This document shows positions 8,495 through 15,932 of a stretch of DNA of 64,000 nucleotides, piece by piece. Positions within the stretch are counted from its first letter, which is position 1. Each line of letters begins with the position of its first letter. Position numbers and translations under genes: made by a program. Location: assembly GCF_029714405.1 (NCBI RefSeq), contig NZ_CP121650.1, positions 1,364,001 through 1,428,000 of the forward strand. The letters run 5' to 3'. The stretch comes from Bradyrhizobium sp. CB82 (lineage in GTDB: Bacteria > Pseudomonadota > Alphaproteobacteria > Rhizobiales > Xanthobacteraceae). The notes below the pieces were generated by a model, which did no database searches, was not told the DNA's origin, and saw nothing but the letters and a program-made list of their open reading frames with translations.

Positions 8495-8725
8495 GTGAGC
8501 GACAAGAACATATTGTGGCAACAGGACGGGGTAGATCCCGGTTGGTTTACAGCCGATCACATCGGGTCGATTAGGAACAGCACGAGTTACCGCCCGGGCG
8601 GTTGGTGGTTCTTGCCTGCTTGGCTGCCCGACACGCAAGAACACGACGTTGGTCCTTTTAAAACCAAGACTGCGGCACTAGCTGAGGCGGAACGGCTGGC
8701 AGCCCTCCACAAACGAAACACATAG
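8495..8725 (+). CDS. Small hypothetical protein, Trp-rich
   Basis: A GTG-initiated frame of 76 codons encodes GVDPGWFTADHIGSI, RPGGWWFLPAWLP and a C-terminal GPFKTKTAALAEAERLAAL. The pattern of a Trp/Pro-rich core followed by a KTKxAALAEAE helix looks like a genuine small rhizobial protein. No signal peptide or known domain is seen. It lies just outside the broken IS66. Function is unknown. Confidence 0.4.
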   Translation: MSDKNILWQQDGVDPGWFTADHIGSIRNSTSYRPGGWWFLPAWLPDTQEHDVGPFKTKTAALAEAERLAALHKRNT

Positions 8726-9272
8726 AGATCAGCTAACGTCTCGAACCCGTGTGTTCGGAACAGCGCTTACGCTTTAGCGAATGCTCAGGCCAAGATATCG
8801 GCGGGCCCAAACGGACGCGAACGCACTGTTCCCCGGCTTAAACCCGGAAGCCTTCCATGCACGAGCGTTTGAAACGACGATGCGGTATACAGCGGAGCTA
8901 GAATGCAATAGCCGGCGAATGGCAGATGGTAGAATCTGTCAATCGGCGTTCAATGCAGGCCGAATGACACATTGGAGGGTTTTGCTGCTCCGAGCTCCTC
9001 CATCTTGAGCAATCTCGGCAATGGTAAAGCGGCAGAGGCCGAAGCAAAAGAAGTCTAATCAGACTTGGTCACCGGGCAATGCCATGACAGTTTTCCTCGC
9101 CGTGCGAAAACTTGCTCAACATGAGCGCGATATTTGCCGTGTCAGGCACCGTGCTTCTGGGCTTGCTAGCCGCCAAGCACTTTTAGCTTGGCATCGGATC
9201 CGGCGCACCCGACTCGTCTAACCGAACATAGCATCTCGCAGCCGGCTTGCAGTTCTGGTAGCGCCGCGCGAT
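8726..9272. other. Intergenic, no supported gene
   Basis: About 550 bp between the small Trp-rich gene and the 3' part of the IS66-split gene. Open frames (for example 8781-9008) have no recognisable composition or start site. I see no RNA gene or clear repeat here. Confidence 0.5.
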
Positions 9273-9447
9273 TTACGCCAGCAACTCCCGCTGACGCGCG
9301 TCACGTTGCGCTTTGAAAGCAGCGACGAAGACCTCAAGGCCGGCCGAGGTTAAACCGGTCTCAGTGACGAGACCCAGCCGCATGAGGTTGACCGTCTCGA
9401 TCAGGCTGTCGCCATGCGTGGAACCTCCGCCGAACAGCTTAATGACA
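9273..9447 (-). pseudogene. 3' part of a 74-codon gene split by IS66
   Basis: Joined across the IS66 insertion with one copy of the 8-bp duplication removed, the minus strand reads one continuous 74-codon frame: ATG at 12663, then MPDLTLWNKLTRREQRIVIK, LFGGGSTHGDSL and IETVNLMRLGLV, ending LTSAGLEVFVAAFK and TAA at 9273. This part supplies about codons 17-74. The product resembles a small winged-helix-like protein, but no family was identified. The restored frame shows an intact gene was hit. Confidence 0.7.
9440..9447. repeat. Target site duplication of IS66, left copy
   Basis: TAATGACA lies immediately outside the left inverted repeat and is identical to 12606-12613. Eight bp is the usual IS66 duplication length. 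Confidence 0.95.
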
Positions 9448-9469
9448 GTAACCGGTATGAGCTCCCACG
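9448..9469 (+). repeat. IS66 left inverted repeat
   Basis: It begins GTAACCGGTATGAGCTCCCA. The right end read inwards on the other strand from 12605 begins GTAACCGGCGTGACGCCCCC. The two agree at most positions. Confidence 0.88.
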
Positions 9470-9479
9470 TCCGCAGTGA

Positions 9480-10103
9480 TCAGCGGGCGCGTGGGTAGCG
9501 GATCGGCATCCAGTATTGGCGCAGCGCCTCGACGGTCGCTGGAATGTCGAGGTGGGCATTGCGGAGAAAGTCCTCGGTCTCGCGGCCGCTTCCCGGCGGT
9601 CCGAGCCGCGGACGGCCCTGATCGTCGCGACAGTGCAGCAGGATGGGCAGCAGCAGGCCGTGATTGACGTTGCTGGCGTCCAGCAACGGCGCCCACACCG
9701 ACAGCCTGAGCCGCATCGCGGCATAGAAGCCCTGGCACCAGGGACGCGGATCGATATCGCCATTGACTTCACGCCGGTGCATCGGCGCGAACTGGCGAGG
9801 CGTGGTCGAAAGGGTCTGGCTGATCTCGTTATGACGCAGCGCGACGGCGGAAATCGCCGCGAACTCCGGGGTGCCGCCGTGGTTGAAAGCATCGGCATCG
9901 ATGGCGAGCAGCGGGCAGATCCAGTCGAGTGGGCTCATCGACACCGGTCCAGCCACGATCGCGGCGACGTAGCCGTCGAGCATGGGAATGCTGGTGGCGG
10001 CAGGATGCCGATCGACGCGAGCCTGCAGCCACCGCTCGAGTTCCGCAAGCGGCATCGCGGCGGCCGCCATCGACGGCGCGGCCTTATGGCGGCGCGAGCT
10101 CAT
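9480..10103 (-). CDS. UPF0149 (YecA/YgfB-like) family protein, IS66 passenger
   Basis: This 207-residue protein has the UPF0149 pattern: an N-terminal helix LAELERWLQARVD, MLDGYVAAIVAGPVSMSPLDWI (compare the family's LxGFLxAIxxxPxxIxPxxWL), then WCQGFYAAMRLR and PLLDASNVNHGLLLPILLH. There is no C-terminal SEC-C zinc motif. Its ATG overlaps the tnpC stop as ATGA (10100-10103), so it is cotranslated with the transposase. Such passengers are known in IS66 relatives; their role in transposition is not established. Confidence 0.8.
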   Translation of the reverse strand: MSSRRHKAAPSMAAAAMPLAELERWLQARVDRHPAATSIPMLDGYVAAIVAGPVSMSPLDWICPLLAIDADAFNHGGTPEFAAISAVALRHNEISQTLSTTPRQFAPMHRREVNGDIDPRPWCQGFYAAMRLRLSVWAPLLDASNVNHGLLLPILLHCRDDQGRPRLGPPGSGRETEDFLRNAHLDIPATVEALRQYWMPIRYPRAR

Positions 10104-11658
10104 GCCACGGCCTGTGCGGTGCGCTGGCGCGCCGCCTTCCAGTTCCAGGCGAGCAGCTCGTACAACTGATGGCTCTTGGTTCGCCCGGACACGATGCGCT
10201 CCAGCACGTCGGTCAGATAGGCCTGAGGATCGAGGTCATGGAGCTTTGCCGTGTTCACGAGCGATGCCAGGATCGCCCAGCTCTCGGCGCCGCCCTCGCT
10301 GCCGCTGAACAATGAGTTGCGTCTTCCCATGGCAATCGGGCGCATGGAACGCTCGACCGTGTTGGAATCGACCTCGACGCGGCCGTCGCGGAGAAACAGC
10401 GTCAGCCCGTCCCAGTGATTGAGCGTATAGTTGATCGCCTCTGCCAGCTTCGACTGGGAGAAGAGCTGGCCCACCATCTCGGTCAGTCGCGCCTTGAGCG
10501 CCGCCATCAACGCTGCGCTCCTGGTGCGGCGGGTGGCCAGCCGCTGCTCCGCACTGTTGCCGCGGATCTCCGCTTCGATCGCATAGACCGCCTGCAGACG
10601 TTCGATCACCTCGCGCGCGAACGGCGACTGCGTCGTTTTGAACACCTCGACGAATTTGCGTCGGGCATGGGCAAGACAAAAGGCGAGCTGGATTGCGCCA
10701 CCAAGATCGCGGGCGAGCGCCTTGTAGGCGGCATAACCGTCCACCTGCAGAATGCCGGAAAAACCCGTTAATTGTCCGGCGATCTCCTCGGTGCCGCGGC
10801 CGTCGGCGAACACGTAGGCGACCGCCGGCGGCGAAGGGCCACCCCATGGCCGGTCATCCATGGCATGCGCCCAGAACTGGCAGATGCGAGTGCGATGTCG
10901 TCCGGGATCGAGCACCGGCATCGGGGTCTCGTCGCAGAACACGCGCGGCGAGGCCTGGATTGTGCGCAGCTGGAGCTCATAGAGGCTCTTGAGCCACCAG
11001 GCCGCACGCTTCACCCAGCCGGCAAGCGTCGACCGGTCAAGATGGACGCCCTGGCCGGCCAAAATCTGCACCTGCCGGTACAGCGGCAAATACCAGGCGA
11101 ACTTCGAGACCACCACGTGAGTCACGAGCGCGGTCGAGGCCATGCCGCTCTCGATCAGGCGCGGCAACGCCTTCACCTGGACCACGCCATCGGTGCAGCC
11201 GCGGCAGCCGTATTTGGGATAGATCGTCCGCAGCACCCGCAGGATCGCCGGGATCACGTCCAGCACCTCGCTGACGTCCTCGCGATCTTGTGGAGCTGGC
11301 CCTGGCAGCACGGGCAGGCGGTCGCCTCCGGCTCCAGCACCTGCTCACAGCGCGGCAGGTGCTTGGGCAGCGCGCCGATGTTGCGGCGCGCCTTCTTGCG
11401 TGGCTTATCAGACGGCTTCGCCGCAGGCGCATCGTCGTTGGCAGCCGCAGGCGGGGTGGCGCCGGTCTCAAGGTCGTCAAGCTCAAGCGCGAGTTGCTCG
11501 GCCACGAGCGTGGCAAGCCGCTCCGAGCGCTTCCCGAAGATCATCTCCTTGAGCGTCTGCATCGCCACGCGCAGCTTCTCGTTCTCGACGTCAAGCGCGA
11601 GCACCATCTCGGTCAGAGCAGCCGGATCGGTCGGGAGAGCATCGGGTCGAATCGCCAT
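10100..11658 (-). pseudogene. tnpC: IS66 transposase TnpC, single-base frameshift
   Basis: From ATG 11658 (MAIRPDALPTDPAALTEMV) the frame encodes the leucine-rich N-terminal helix, a basic linker and the zinc-ribbon CPCCQGQLHKI, then goes wrong. The next frame begins EDVSEVLDVIPAILRV and carries the rest: CRGCTDG, DETPMPVLDPG, LQVDGYAAYKAL, FCLAHARRKF, VERSMRPIAMGRRNSLF and the C-terminal LLAWNW. One G is missing near 11284 (AAGATCG-CGAGG where related sequences have KIGEDV). Everything else is intact. Without the base the transposase is split, so this copy would need TnpC from elsewhere. Confidence 0.85.
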
Positions 11659-11708
11659 GATCAGACGATACATCCGTGCGACCCATGCTCCAGCGAAATC
11701 CTCACTCC

Positions 11709-12062
11709 TCAGCCAACAACGGCCGGCTGCTTCACAGGCTTGGGTGAGATACGCGTCCACTCAAGCCCGTCAAGCAGCATCGCAAGCTGCGTCGCGCTCA
11801 GATGCACCACACCGTCGCGGATCGGCGGCCAGGTGAAGCCTCCCTCGTGCAGCCACTTCGTTACCTGCACCATGCCGCTGCCGTCCCACGCCAGAAGCTT
11901 CACTCTGTCCATGCGCTTGCTGCGGAACACGAAGACGTCGCCGCAATACGGGTTCGCGCGCAGTGCTTCGCTCACCAGCGCCGACAGCGTGTGGACCGAC
12001 TTGCGAAAGTCGACCGGCTGCGCCGCAAGTACCACCTTGAGGTCGGAGCGTAGTGCAATCAC
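11709..12062 (-). CDS. tnpB: IS66 TnpB (Orf2)
   Basis: This 117-residue IS66 Orf2 protein has the family signatures PVDFRKSVHTLSALV, YCGDVFVFRSKRMDRVKLLAWDGSG and LTATQLAMLL-like LSATQLAMLLDGLEW. Length is normal. Its start overlaps the tnpA stop as ATGA at 12059-12062. It is required for IS66 transposition along with TnpA and TnpC. Confidence 0.93.
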   Translation of the reverse strand: MIALRSDLKVVLAAQPVDFRKSVHTLSALVSEALRANPYCGDVFVFRSKRMDRVKLLAWDGSGMVQVTKWLHEGGFTWPPIRDGVVHLSATQLAMLLDGLEWTRISPKPVKQPAVVG

Positions 12063-12520
12063 CGGATGCCCCGAAGCGCCGACAGCACCGTTGAAAGTGT
12101 CGCCAGCTCCACTCCCGGCTCAACCCGGATGCGCGCCCCACTCAGCTCGATCTCGATCACCCCGCAGGCCTTCGCCGGCGGCGCGGCGATCTCCAAAGGT
12201 CTCGTCTGTGCTGGCGAACTGCGCTCGGACTCGCCGGCCGTCTCGCCGTCGCTCTCGGTACCAATTTGGATCGGCACGAAGCTCGACGCCTTGCCGGCGA
12301 CCACCGCCGCAACCTGGCGTCGCCACACCGTGAGCAGCCCGCGGGAAACGCCATTGCGTCGCGCCACCTCGGAGATGTTCGCACCTTCCTCAAAGCTCTC
12401 CGCCGCGATCCGGGCCTTCTCCTCGCCCGTCCATCGTCGCCGCCGGCGCTCCCCGGTGATTACCTCGACGCGACGATAGAAATCGCCTTCCTGCCTGGCA
12501 TCAAGCATGGCATTTGCCAT
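12059..12520 (-). CDS. tnpA: IS66 TnpA (Orf1), HTH protein
   Basis: This 153-residue protein has an N-terminal helix-turn-helix of the transposase-8 type: RRWTGEEKARIAAESFEEG, then ISEVARRNGVSRGLLTVWRR (about residues 27-67). A low-complexity linker and a C-terminal segment IEIELSGARIRVEPG follow, typical of IS66 Orf1. It probably binds the element ends. It is the first gene of the tnpABC operon and starts about 85 bp inside the right repeat. Confidence 0.92.
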   Translation of the reverse strand: MANAMLDARQEGDFYRRVEVITGERRRRRWTGEEKARIAAESFEEGANISEVARRNGVSRGLLTVWRRQVAAVVAGKASSFVPIQIGTESDGETAGESERSSPAQTRPLEIAAPPAKACGVIEIELSGARIRVEPGVELATLSTVLSALRGIR

Positions 12521-12583
12521 CGTTCCACCTCCAACGTACCGCTCATGCCAGGCTGTATCGCGCGCAAGCCGAGCGATGGCTAG

Positions 12584-12605
12584 GTGGGGGCGTCACGCCG
12601 GTTAC
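12584..12605 (-). repeat. IS66 right inverted repeat
   Basis: The reverse complement from 12605 begins GTAACCGGCGTGACGCCCCC and matches the left repeat at 9448. It is followed directly by the target duplication TAATGACA at 12606-12613. Confidence 0.88.
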
Positions 12606-12613
12606 TAATGACA
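12606..12613. repeat. Target site duplication of IS66, right copy
   Basis: TAATGACA is identical to 9440-9447 and directly abuts the right inverted repeat. It falls inside the coding frame of the disrupted 74-codon gene. Confidence 0.95.
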
Positions 12614-12663
12614 ATTCTCTGCTCTCTGCGAGTCAGCTTGTTCCAGAGCGTCAAGTCGGGCAT
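12614..12663 (-). pseudogene. 5' part of the 74-codon gene split by IS66
   Basis: ATG at 12663 opens MPDLTLWNKLTRREQR, reading to the left. The frame rejoins the part at 9273-9447 perfectly once the IS66 and one duplication copy are removed. The sequence looks like the first helices of a small DNA-binding protein, but no family is assigned. Confidence 0.7.
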
Positions 12664-12845
12664 CCTGATGCCTCACACGAATCGCTGCATGACACTTATG
12701 AATTAGCCGATCGCCCAGAGGCGAAATCGTGGCAGCGGCCTCAACGCTGTGAGTAGAGGCCAGGTTTTTTGTAGTTGCCCTGCTGTACCGAGATCGCAAG
12801 GCGACGATGATGGTCCTGCACGGAGCCGATGGGGCAGGAGCTTTT

Positions 12846-13339
12846 TCAGTCTTGCCTCGGCCCGAAGTCGTTCGCCAGGAACTGATCTTGTGTCCACTGC
12901 CTCAGCGCATCATCGTTGAGTGTCGAGTTGACTAGGGCATTCCAGTTGTTACCTGCCTCTTTCCATTTCGTTTTCCGGTCCGGAAGGTCCCGCAGTAGCC
13001 GGAATGCGCTCGTTGCAATCTTGCTTGCCTCTTTACCTTCAGCAGCCTCGCGGATCGCGTCCTTGAACATTTGCTCGGGAAAGATCCACCCGGCGCGCCC
13101 GTGAAGCGGTCGGCAAACAGGTATTCGAATGAGGCCCGAAACGTGACGGCAGCTAAAGCATCCTCGTGTTCCGTGCCTGCACTACGCACGTCAAACCATT
13201 GCAGCAGCCTCCGAACAGCGGCAGCGGGAGCAAACTGGCGATCACCGAGAGTCAGAGATACGAACATGTACGCGATGTCCGATTGAAGTTCGTTGTCCAG
13301 GGACACATACCAATCTTTGATCGCCTGAATAGGTGACAT
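12846..13339 (-). pseudogene. Hypothetical protein gene, frameshifted
   Basis: From ATG 13339 the frame encodes MSPIQAIKDWYVSLDNELQS, AYMFVSLTLGDRQFAPAAAV and FEYLFADRFTGAPGG, and then degenerates. Another frame resumes at about 13075 with MFKDAIREAAEGKEASKIA and continues to TWTQDQF-like WTQDQFLANDFGPRQD (stop 12846). The two halves join naturally, giving about 165 residues of mostly helical soluble protein with one indel near 13075. No domain is recognised. Confidence 0.5.
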
Positions 13340-13381
13340 GAAATGATCTCAAGAAGGCCTAGGGAGATAGGGGCGCGCGAT

Positions 13382-13684
13382 CTAGCACTCTTGTTCACGT
13401 ACTACCACGACTCTCAATGCAGCTTGATGGTCTCGTGAGATCCGCGGCTCACGCACCGCTTCGTCTTTGCTGTGCTGCATCGACGGTGATGCCTCGGCAG
13501 CCCGATGCGCCTCGTTTGTCGCTGCAAAGCCACAGGCTCTGAACAGAAAGGGTGTGAAGACGGGGAAGAGTTGGTAAGTCCGACCGAGGCCGACGCCAAG
13601 GCACGCGCTGAGGATCTCCTCGAGGACGACCCTGTAGAGCTCTGGGATGGCCCGCGCAGAGTAGCGCGCTTCGAACCGAAGCAT
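13382..13684 (-). CDS. Small hypothetical protein
   Basis: This 100-codon frame starts ATG 13684, which overlaps the stop of an upstream minus-strand frame as TAATG. That suggests translational coupling. The N-terminal half has helical, protein-like composition (LYRVVLEEILSACLGVGLGR, then LFPVFTPFLFRACGF); the C-terminal third is low in signal. No family is recognised. It may be a decayed gene. Confidence 0.3.
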   Translation of the reverse strand: MLRFEARYSARAIPELYRVVLEEILSACLGVGLGRTYQLFPVFTPFLFRACGFAATNEAHRAAEASPSMQHSKDEAVREPRISRDHQAALRVVVVREQEC

Positions 13685-13845
13685 TAGCCAAGTGTCTGCA
13701 AACTGTCGCTACGGAAGCGCCGAAAGTTATTGCTCGGGACTGGATCGGTAAGGCGCTGGTCGGCCTGCCGCTCCAGCTCTTCTATGAGGGCGGAGAATAG
13801 GCCGATATTCGGGCGCCCGTGCGGCTCAGCAAGACGCACCATTTG
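13684..13845 (-). CDS. Small hypothetical frame upstream of 13382-13684
   Basis: The minus strand reads MVRLAEPHGRPNIGLFSALI and then EELERQADQRLTDPV, ending LQTLG at a TAA that shares its last base with the next ATG. The open frame continues upstream to about 13900 without a better start, so the gene may have lost its 5' end. The composition looks coding; the function is unknown. Confidence 0.3.
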   Translation of the reverse strand, partial: QMVRLAEPHGRPNIGLFSALIEELERQADQRLTDPVPSNNFRRFRSDSLQTLG

Positions 13846-13851
13846 GAATGC

Positions 13852-14234
13852 AAACCTCGCGAGAGCGATTTTCAGATCTGAGTCGCTGCGTTGCGAGAAG
13901 ATTGAAAACTACCATACGCGCGTGAATATATCGGCGCCCTTACAGTTCTGAACCTCGCTCATTTTTCCAGTATGAAGGAGCGGGAAGCCCCTGCGCCATG
14001 GCCTCGGCGGAAAACAACAAGCATTGGACGATGAGCAGAAGTCCCAGAAGTCTCTTCATATTGAAGCCCCAAAAGATTCGCTTAAAGATCATGTAATTTG
14101 GTGCAACTTGAGGTAACGTTCGCTGCTCTTATCTCACATTCGCCAACGGAATGCGGCGCATATCCGCCAAGTCGCGCTGGATCGCGGCGCAGTCCGAATC
14201 TGTCGAGCCCCGCCCCCTCCCCCCCTGAAATTAC
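13852..14234. other. Intergenic, no supported gene
   Basis: About 380 bp upstream of the small hypothetical pair and 3' of the first tRNA. It has no convincing frame. A C-rich tract (CCCCGCCCCCTCCCCCC) sits at about 14208-14225, just beyond the tRNA 3' end. Confidence 0.5.
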
Positions 14235-14310
14235 TGGTGGGCCCGGCAGGATTCGAACCTGCAACCAGACCGTTATGAGCGGCCGGCTCTAACCATTGAG
14301 CTACAGGCCC
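14235..14310 (-). tRNA. tRNA-Ile (CAT anticodon, ileX-like)
   Basis: The minus strand folds into a complete cloverleaf: acceptor GGGCCTG/CGGGCCC, D arm TAGCTCAATGGTTAGAG, anticodon loop CTCATAA, T arm GCAGG-TTCGAAT-CCTGC, discriminator A and an encoded CCA. The CAT anticodon in this context matches the alphaproteobacterial tRNA-Ile that is modified to lysidine and reads AUA, rather than Met tRNA. A second copy with a different T stem lies at 35456-35531, and about 110 bp upstream of each are also similar. Confidence 0.88.
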
Positions 14311-14409
14311 GCTGCAGGCGGCCGCTGAAAGACGGCCGGCAACGGTGCGGGCCTCGTTTACAGGGTGGCCGGCATTCCGGCAATGCCATTGAAAGAAGGT
14401 CCGATTGAG

Positions 14410-15930
14410 TCACGCCTTGGCACATTTCCGCGGAACAGAACAGGCCGACTGACCAGGTGAGTTTCTCGTGTCGCTCCAGCGGAATCGCCGGCGCAGTCGT
14501 CGCCAAGCGATGACAATGCCGCTCGTCGAGACGATCGTCCCGATCAGCGATAACAGCACGGTCACGATATCCCAGACCGGGCGAAAGCGCAGCAGCGGTG
14601 AAAAATCGAGGCTATGCGGGGCATTGAATAGCCAGCGATACGCGCGCCGACTTTTGTCAATGCGGGCGAGAATGTCGCCATTATGCGGATCGATGTAGAA
14701 CCAGCTCTCGGCCGCGTCGTCGAAGCCCACACGCAACACCGGCAGGGCGCGTTCGCTGTGGTGGGGATACCAATAGGCATCGAACTGCGCGAGGCGAAGA
14801 CGCGCGGTCAGCAGAGCGTTTGGCAACAGACGGCCGGCGGCGGCGAAAATCTCCTCATCGGAAAGCGCCATCGCAGCGCCGCTTGCCGGATCGGCCGTGG
14901 TCGCGCGGCCATTGCGATCGGTGAGGACCATGAGCGGATGGCCACCGATCCAGACAAAGCGTGTTTCGACCGCCCCCGGCGGCATCGATGGAAGCCTCGC
15001 GGCGATCTGCGGCAGGTCGTGCCCGGCATAGCGGACGGCCATGTCCCGGGTCGGACCTCGGGCCGAAAAATACTCGCCCGGATTGAGCGACAACCACCCG
15101 CTGAACATCCAGGTCAGGATGAATAGGCCACCAATCAGTCCGGTAATGTGATGCCAGGCCATCCAGCCACGATAGGGGGTGACAGTGCCCCGGGCATAGC
15201 GGGGGCGTAACCGCAGCCTCAGAATGCCGATCCAGAAACCGGTCACCGCGACGACCAGGCAAATGCCGGAGATCCAGAGCACCACCTGCCGCCACGTCGC
15301 CCCGTCCTGCCGGAGAACCGTGGGATAGATCCAGTGCGGGATCGCGCCGAGCCAATTCCAGATCCGCTCGCGTCGTGTGGTATCCAGCACCAATTCCCCG
15401 GTCCGCGTTGAGACGTAGAGCTCGGTTCCATCCTTGTCCCCGAGCGACACCAGAAAAAACGGCCGCAGGGGATCGTAACGCGCGGTGACACTCCACTGAT
15501 CGCGTTCGGTCGTGCCGATCATCTGCGGATGCGTCGCATTCGGATGATGGCTGGCGATCGCCAGCGCCTGTTCGGGTGCGATACCATCGATCTGGCGACC
15601 GTCCGTGGCCGATATCGTTTTGCGCGTGCCGTCCCAAGCGAGCAGCCGATAGACCGGGGCGTCGTCGAGCATGACGAGACGAAAATCACGTGGATAGTGT
15701 GCGATACCGACGATCGCCATGGCCTGATCGGGCGCCACGCGCACCTGGTTCCAGGCGATCTCCGGCAGTGCCGCCCATCGCTCGCGGTCGGTGAGCTGCG
15801 GGAACGCCACGTACATCATGACGATTCCCGAGGCGAACCACATCGCAAACAACAGGCAAGTCGCAATGCCGATCCAGCGATGGGTGATGTAGAGCCATCG
15901 CCGTCCTCGGCCGATCAATGTCCGCTGCAT
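14410..15930 (-). CDS. PepSY-domain transmembrane protein
   Basis: This is a 506-residue inner-membrane protein of the PepSY-associated TM (PiuB-like) family. TM segments are visible at WIGIATCLLFAMWFASGIVM (N-terminal, after RWLYITHRW), at VVLWISGICLVVAVTGFWIG and HITGLIGGLFILTWMFSG (middle), and at VTVLLSLIGTIVSTSGIVIA (C-terminal). Periplasmic PepSY-like segments lie between. ATG 15930 was chosen because it starts 2 bp after the receptor stop. Relatives sit beside TonB receptors and are proposed to act as reductases or release factors for imported metal complexes. Here it shares the operon and riboswitch of the receptor. Confidence 0.85.
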   Translation of the reverse strand: MQRTLIGRGRRWLYITHRWIGIATCLLFAMWFASGIVMMYVAFPQLTDRERWAALPEIAWNQVRVAPDQAMAIVGIAHYPRDFRLVMLDDAPVYRLLAWDGTRKTISATDGRQIDGIAPEQALAIASHHPNATHPQMIGTTERDQWSVTARYDPLRPFFLVSLGDKDGTELYVSTRTGELVLDTTRRERIWNWLGAIPHWIYPTVLRQDGATWRQVVLWISGICLVVAVTGFWIGILRLRLRPRYARGTVTPYRGWMAWHHITGLIGGLFILTWMFSGWLSLNPGEYFSARGPTRDMAVRYAGHDLPQIAARLPSMPPGAVETRFVWIGGHPLMVLTDRNGRATTADPASGAAMALSDEEIFAAAGRLLPNALLTARLRLAQFDAYWYPHHSERALPVLRVGFDDAAESWFYIDPHNGDILARIDKSRRAYRWLFNAPHSLDFSPLLRFRPVWDIVTVLLSLIGTIVSTSGIVIAWRRLRRRFRWSDTRNSPGQSACSVPRKCAKA

Positions 15931-15932
15931 GA

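Larger units (their letters stand above)
9448..12605 (-). mobile_element. Complete IS66-family element with UPF0149 passenger
   Basis: The element is 3,158 bp with terminal inverted repeats GTAACCGG..TGA..C.CCCAC at both ends and a perfect 8-bp target duplication TAATGACA. On the minus strand it carries tnpA, tnpB, tnpC and a UPF0149-type gene, joined by ATGA overlaps except tnpB/tnpC. The tnpC is broken by one missing base, so the copy is probably not autonomous. The undamaged ends and duplication suggest fairly recent insertion. Confidence 0.93.

Noticed and set aside
9121..9186. 21-codon frame MSAIFAVSGTVLLGLLAAKH as a membrane peptide
   Set aside because: Too short to support without conservation or a ribosome site.
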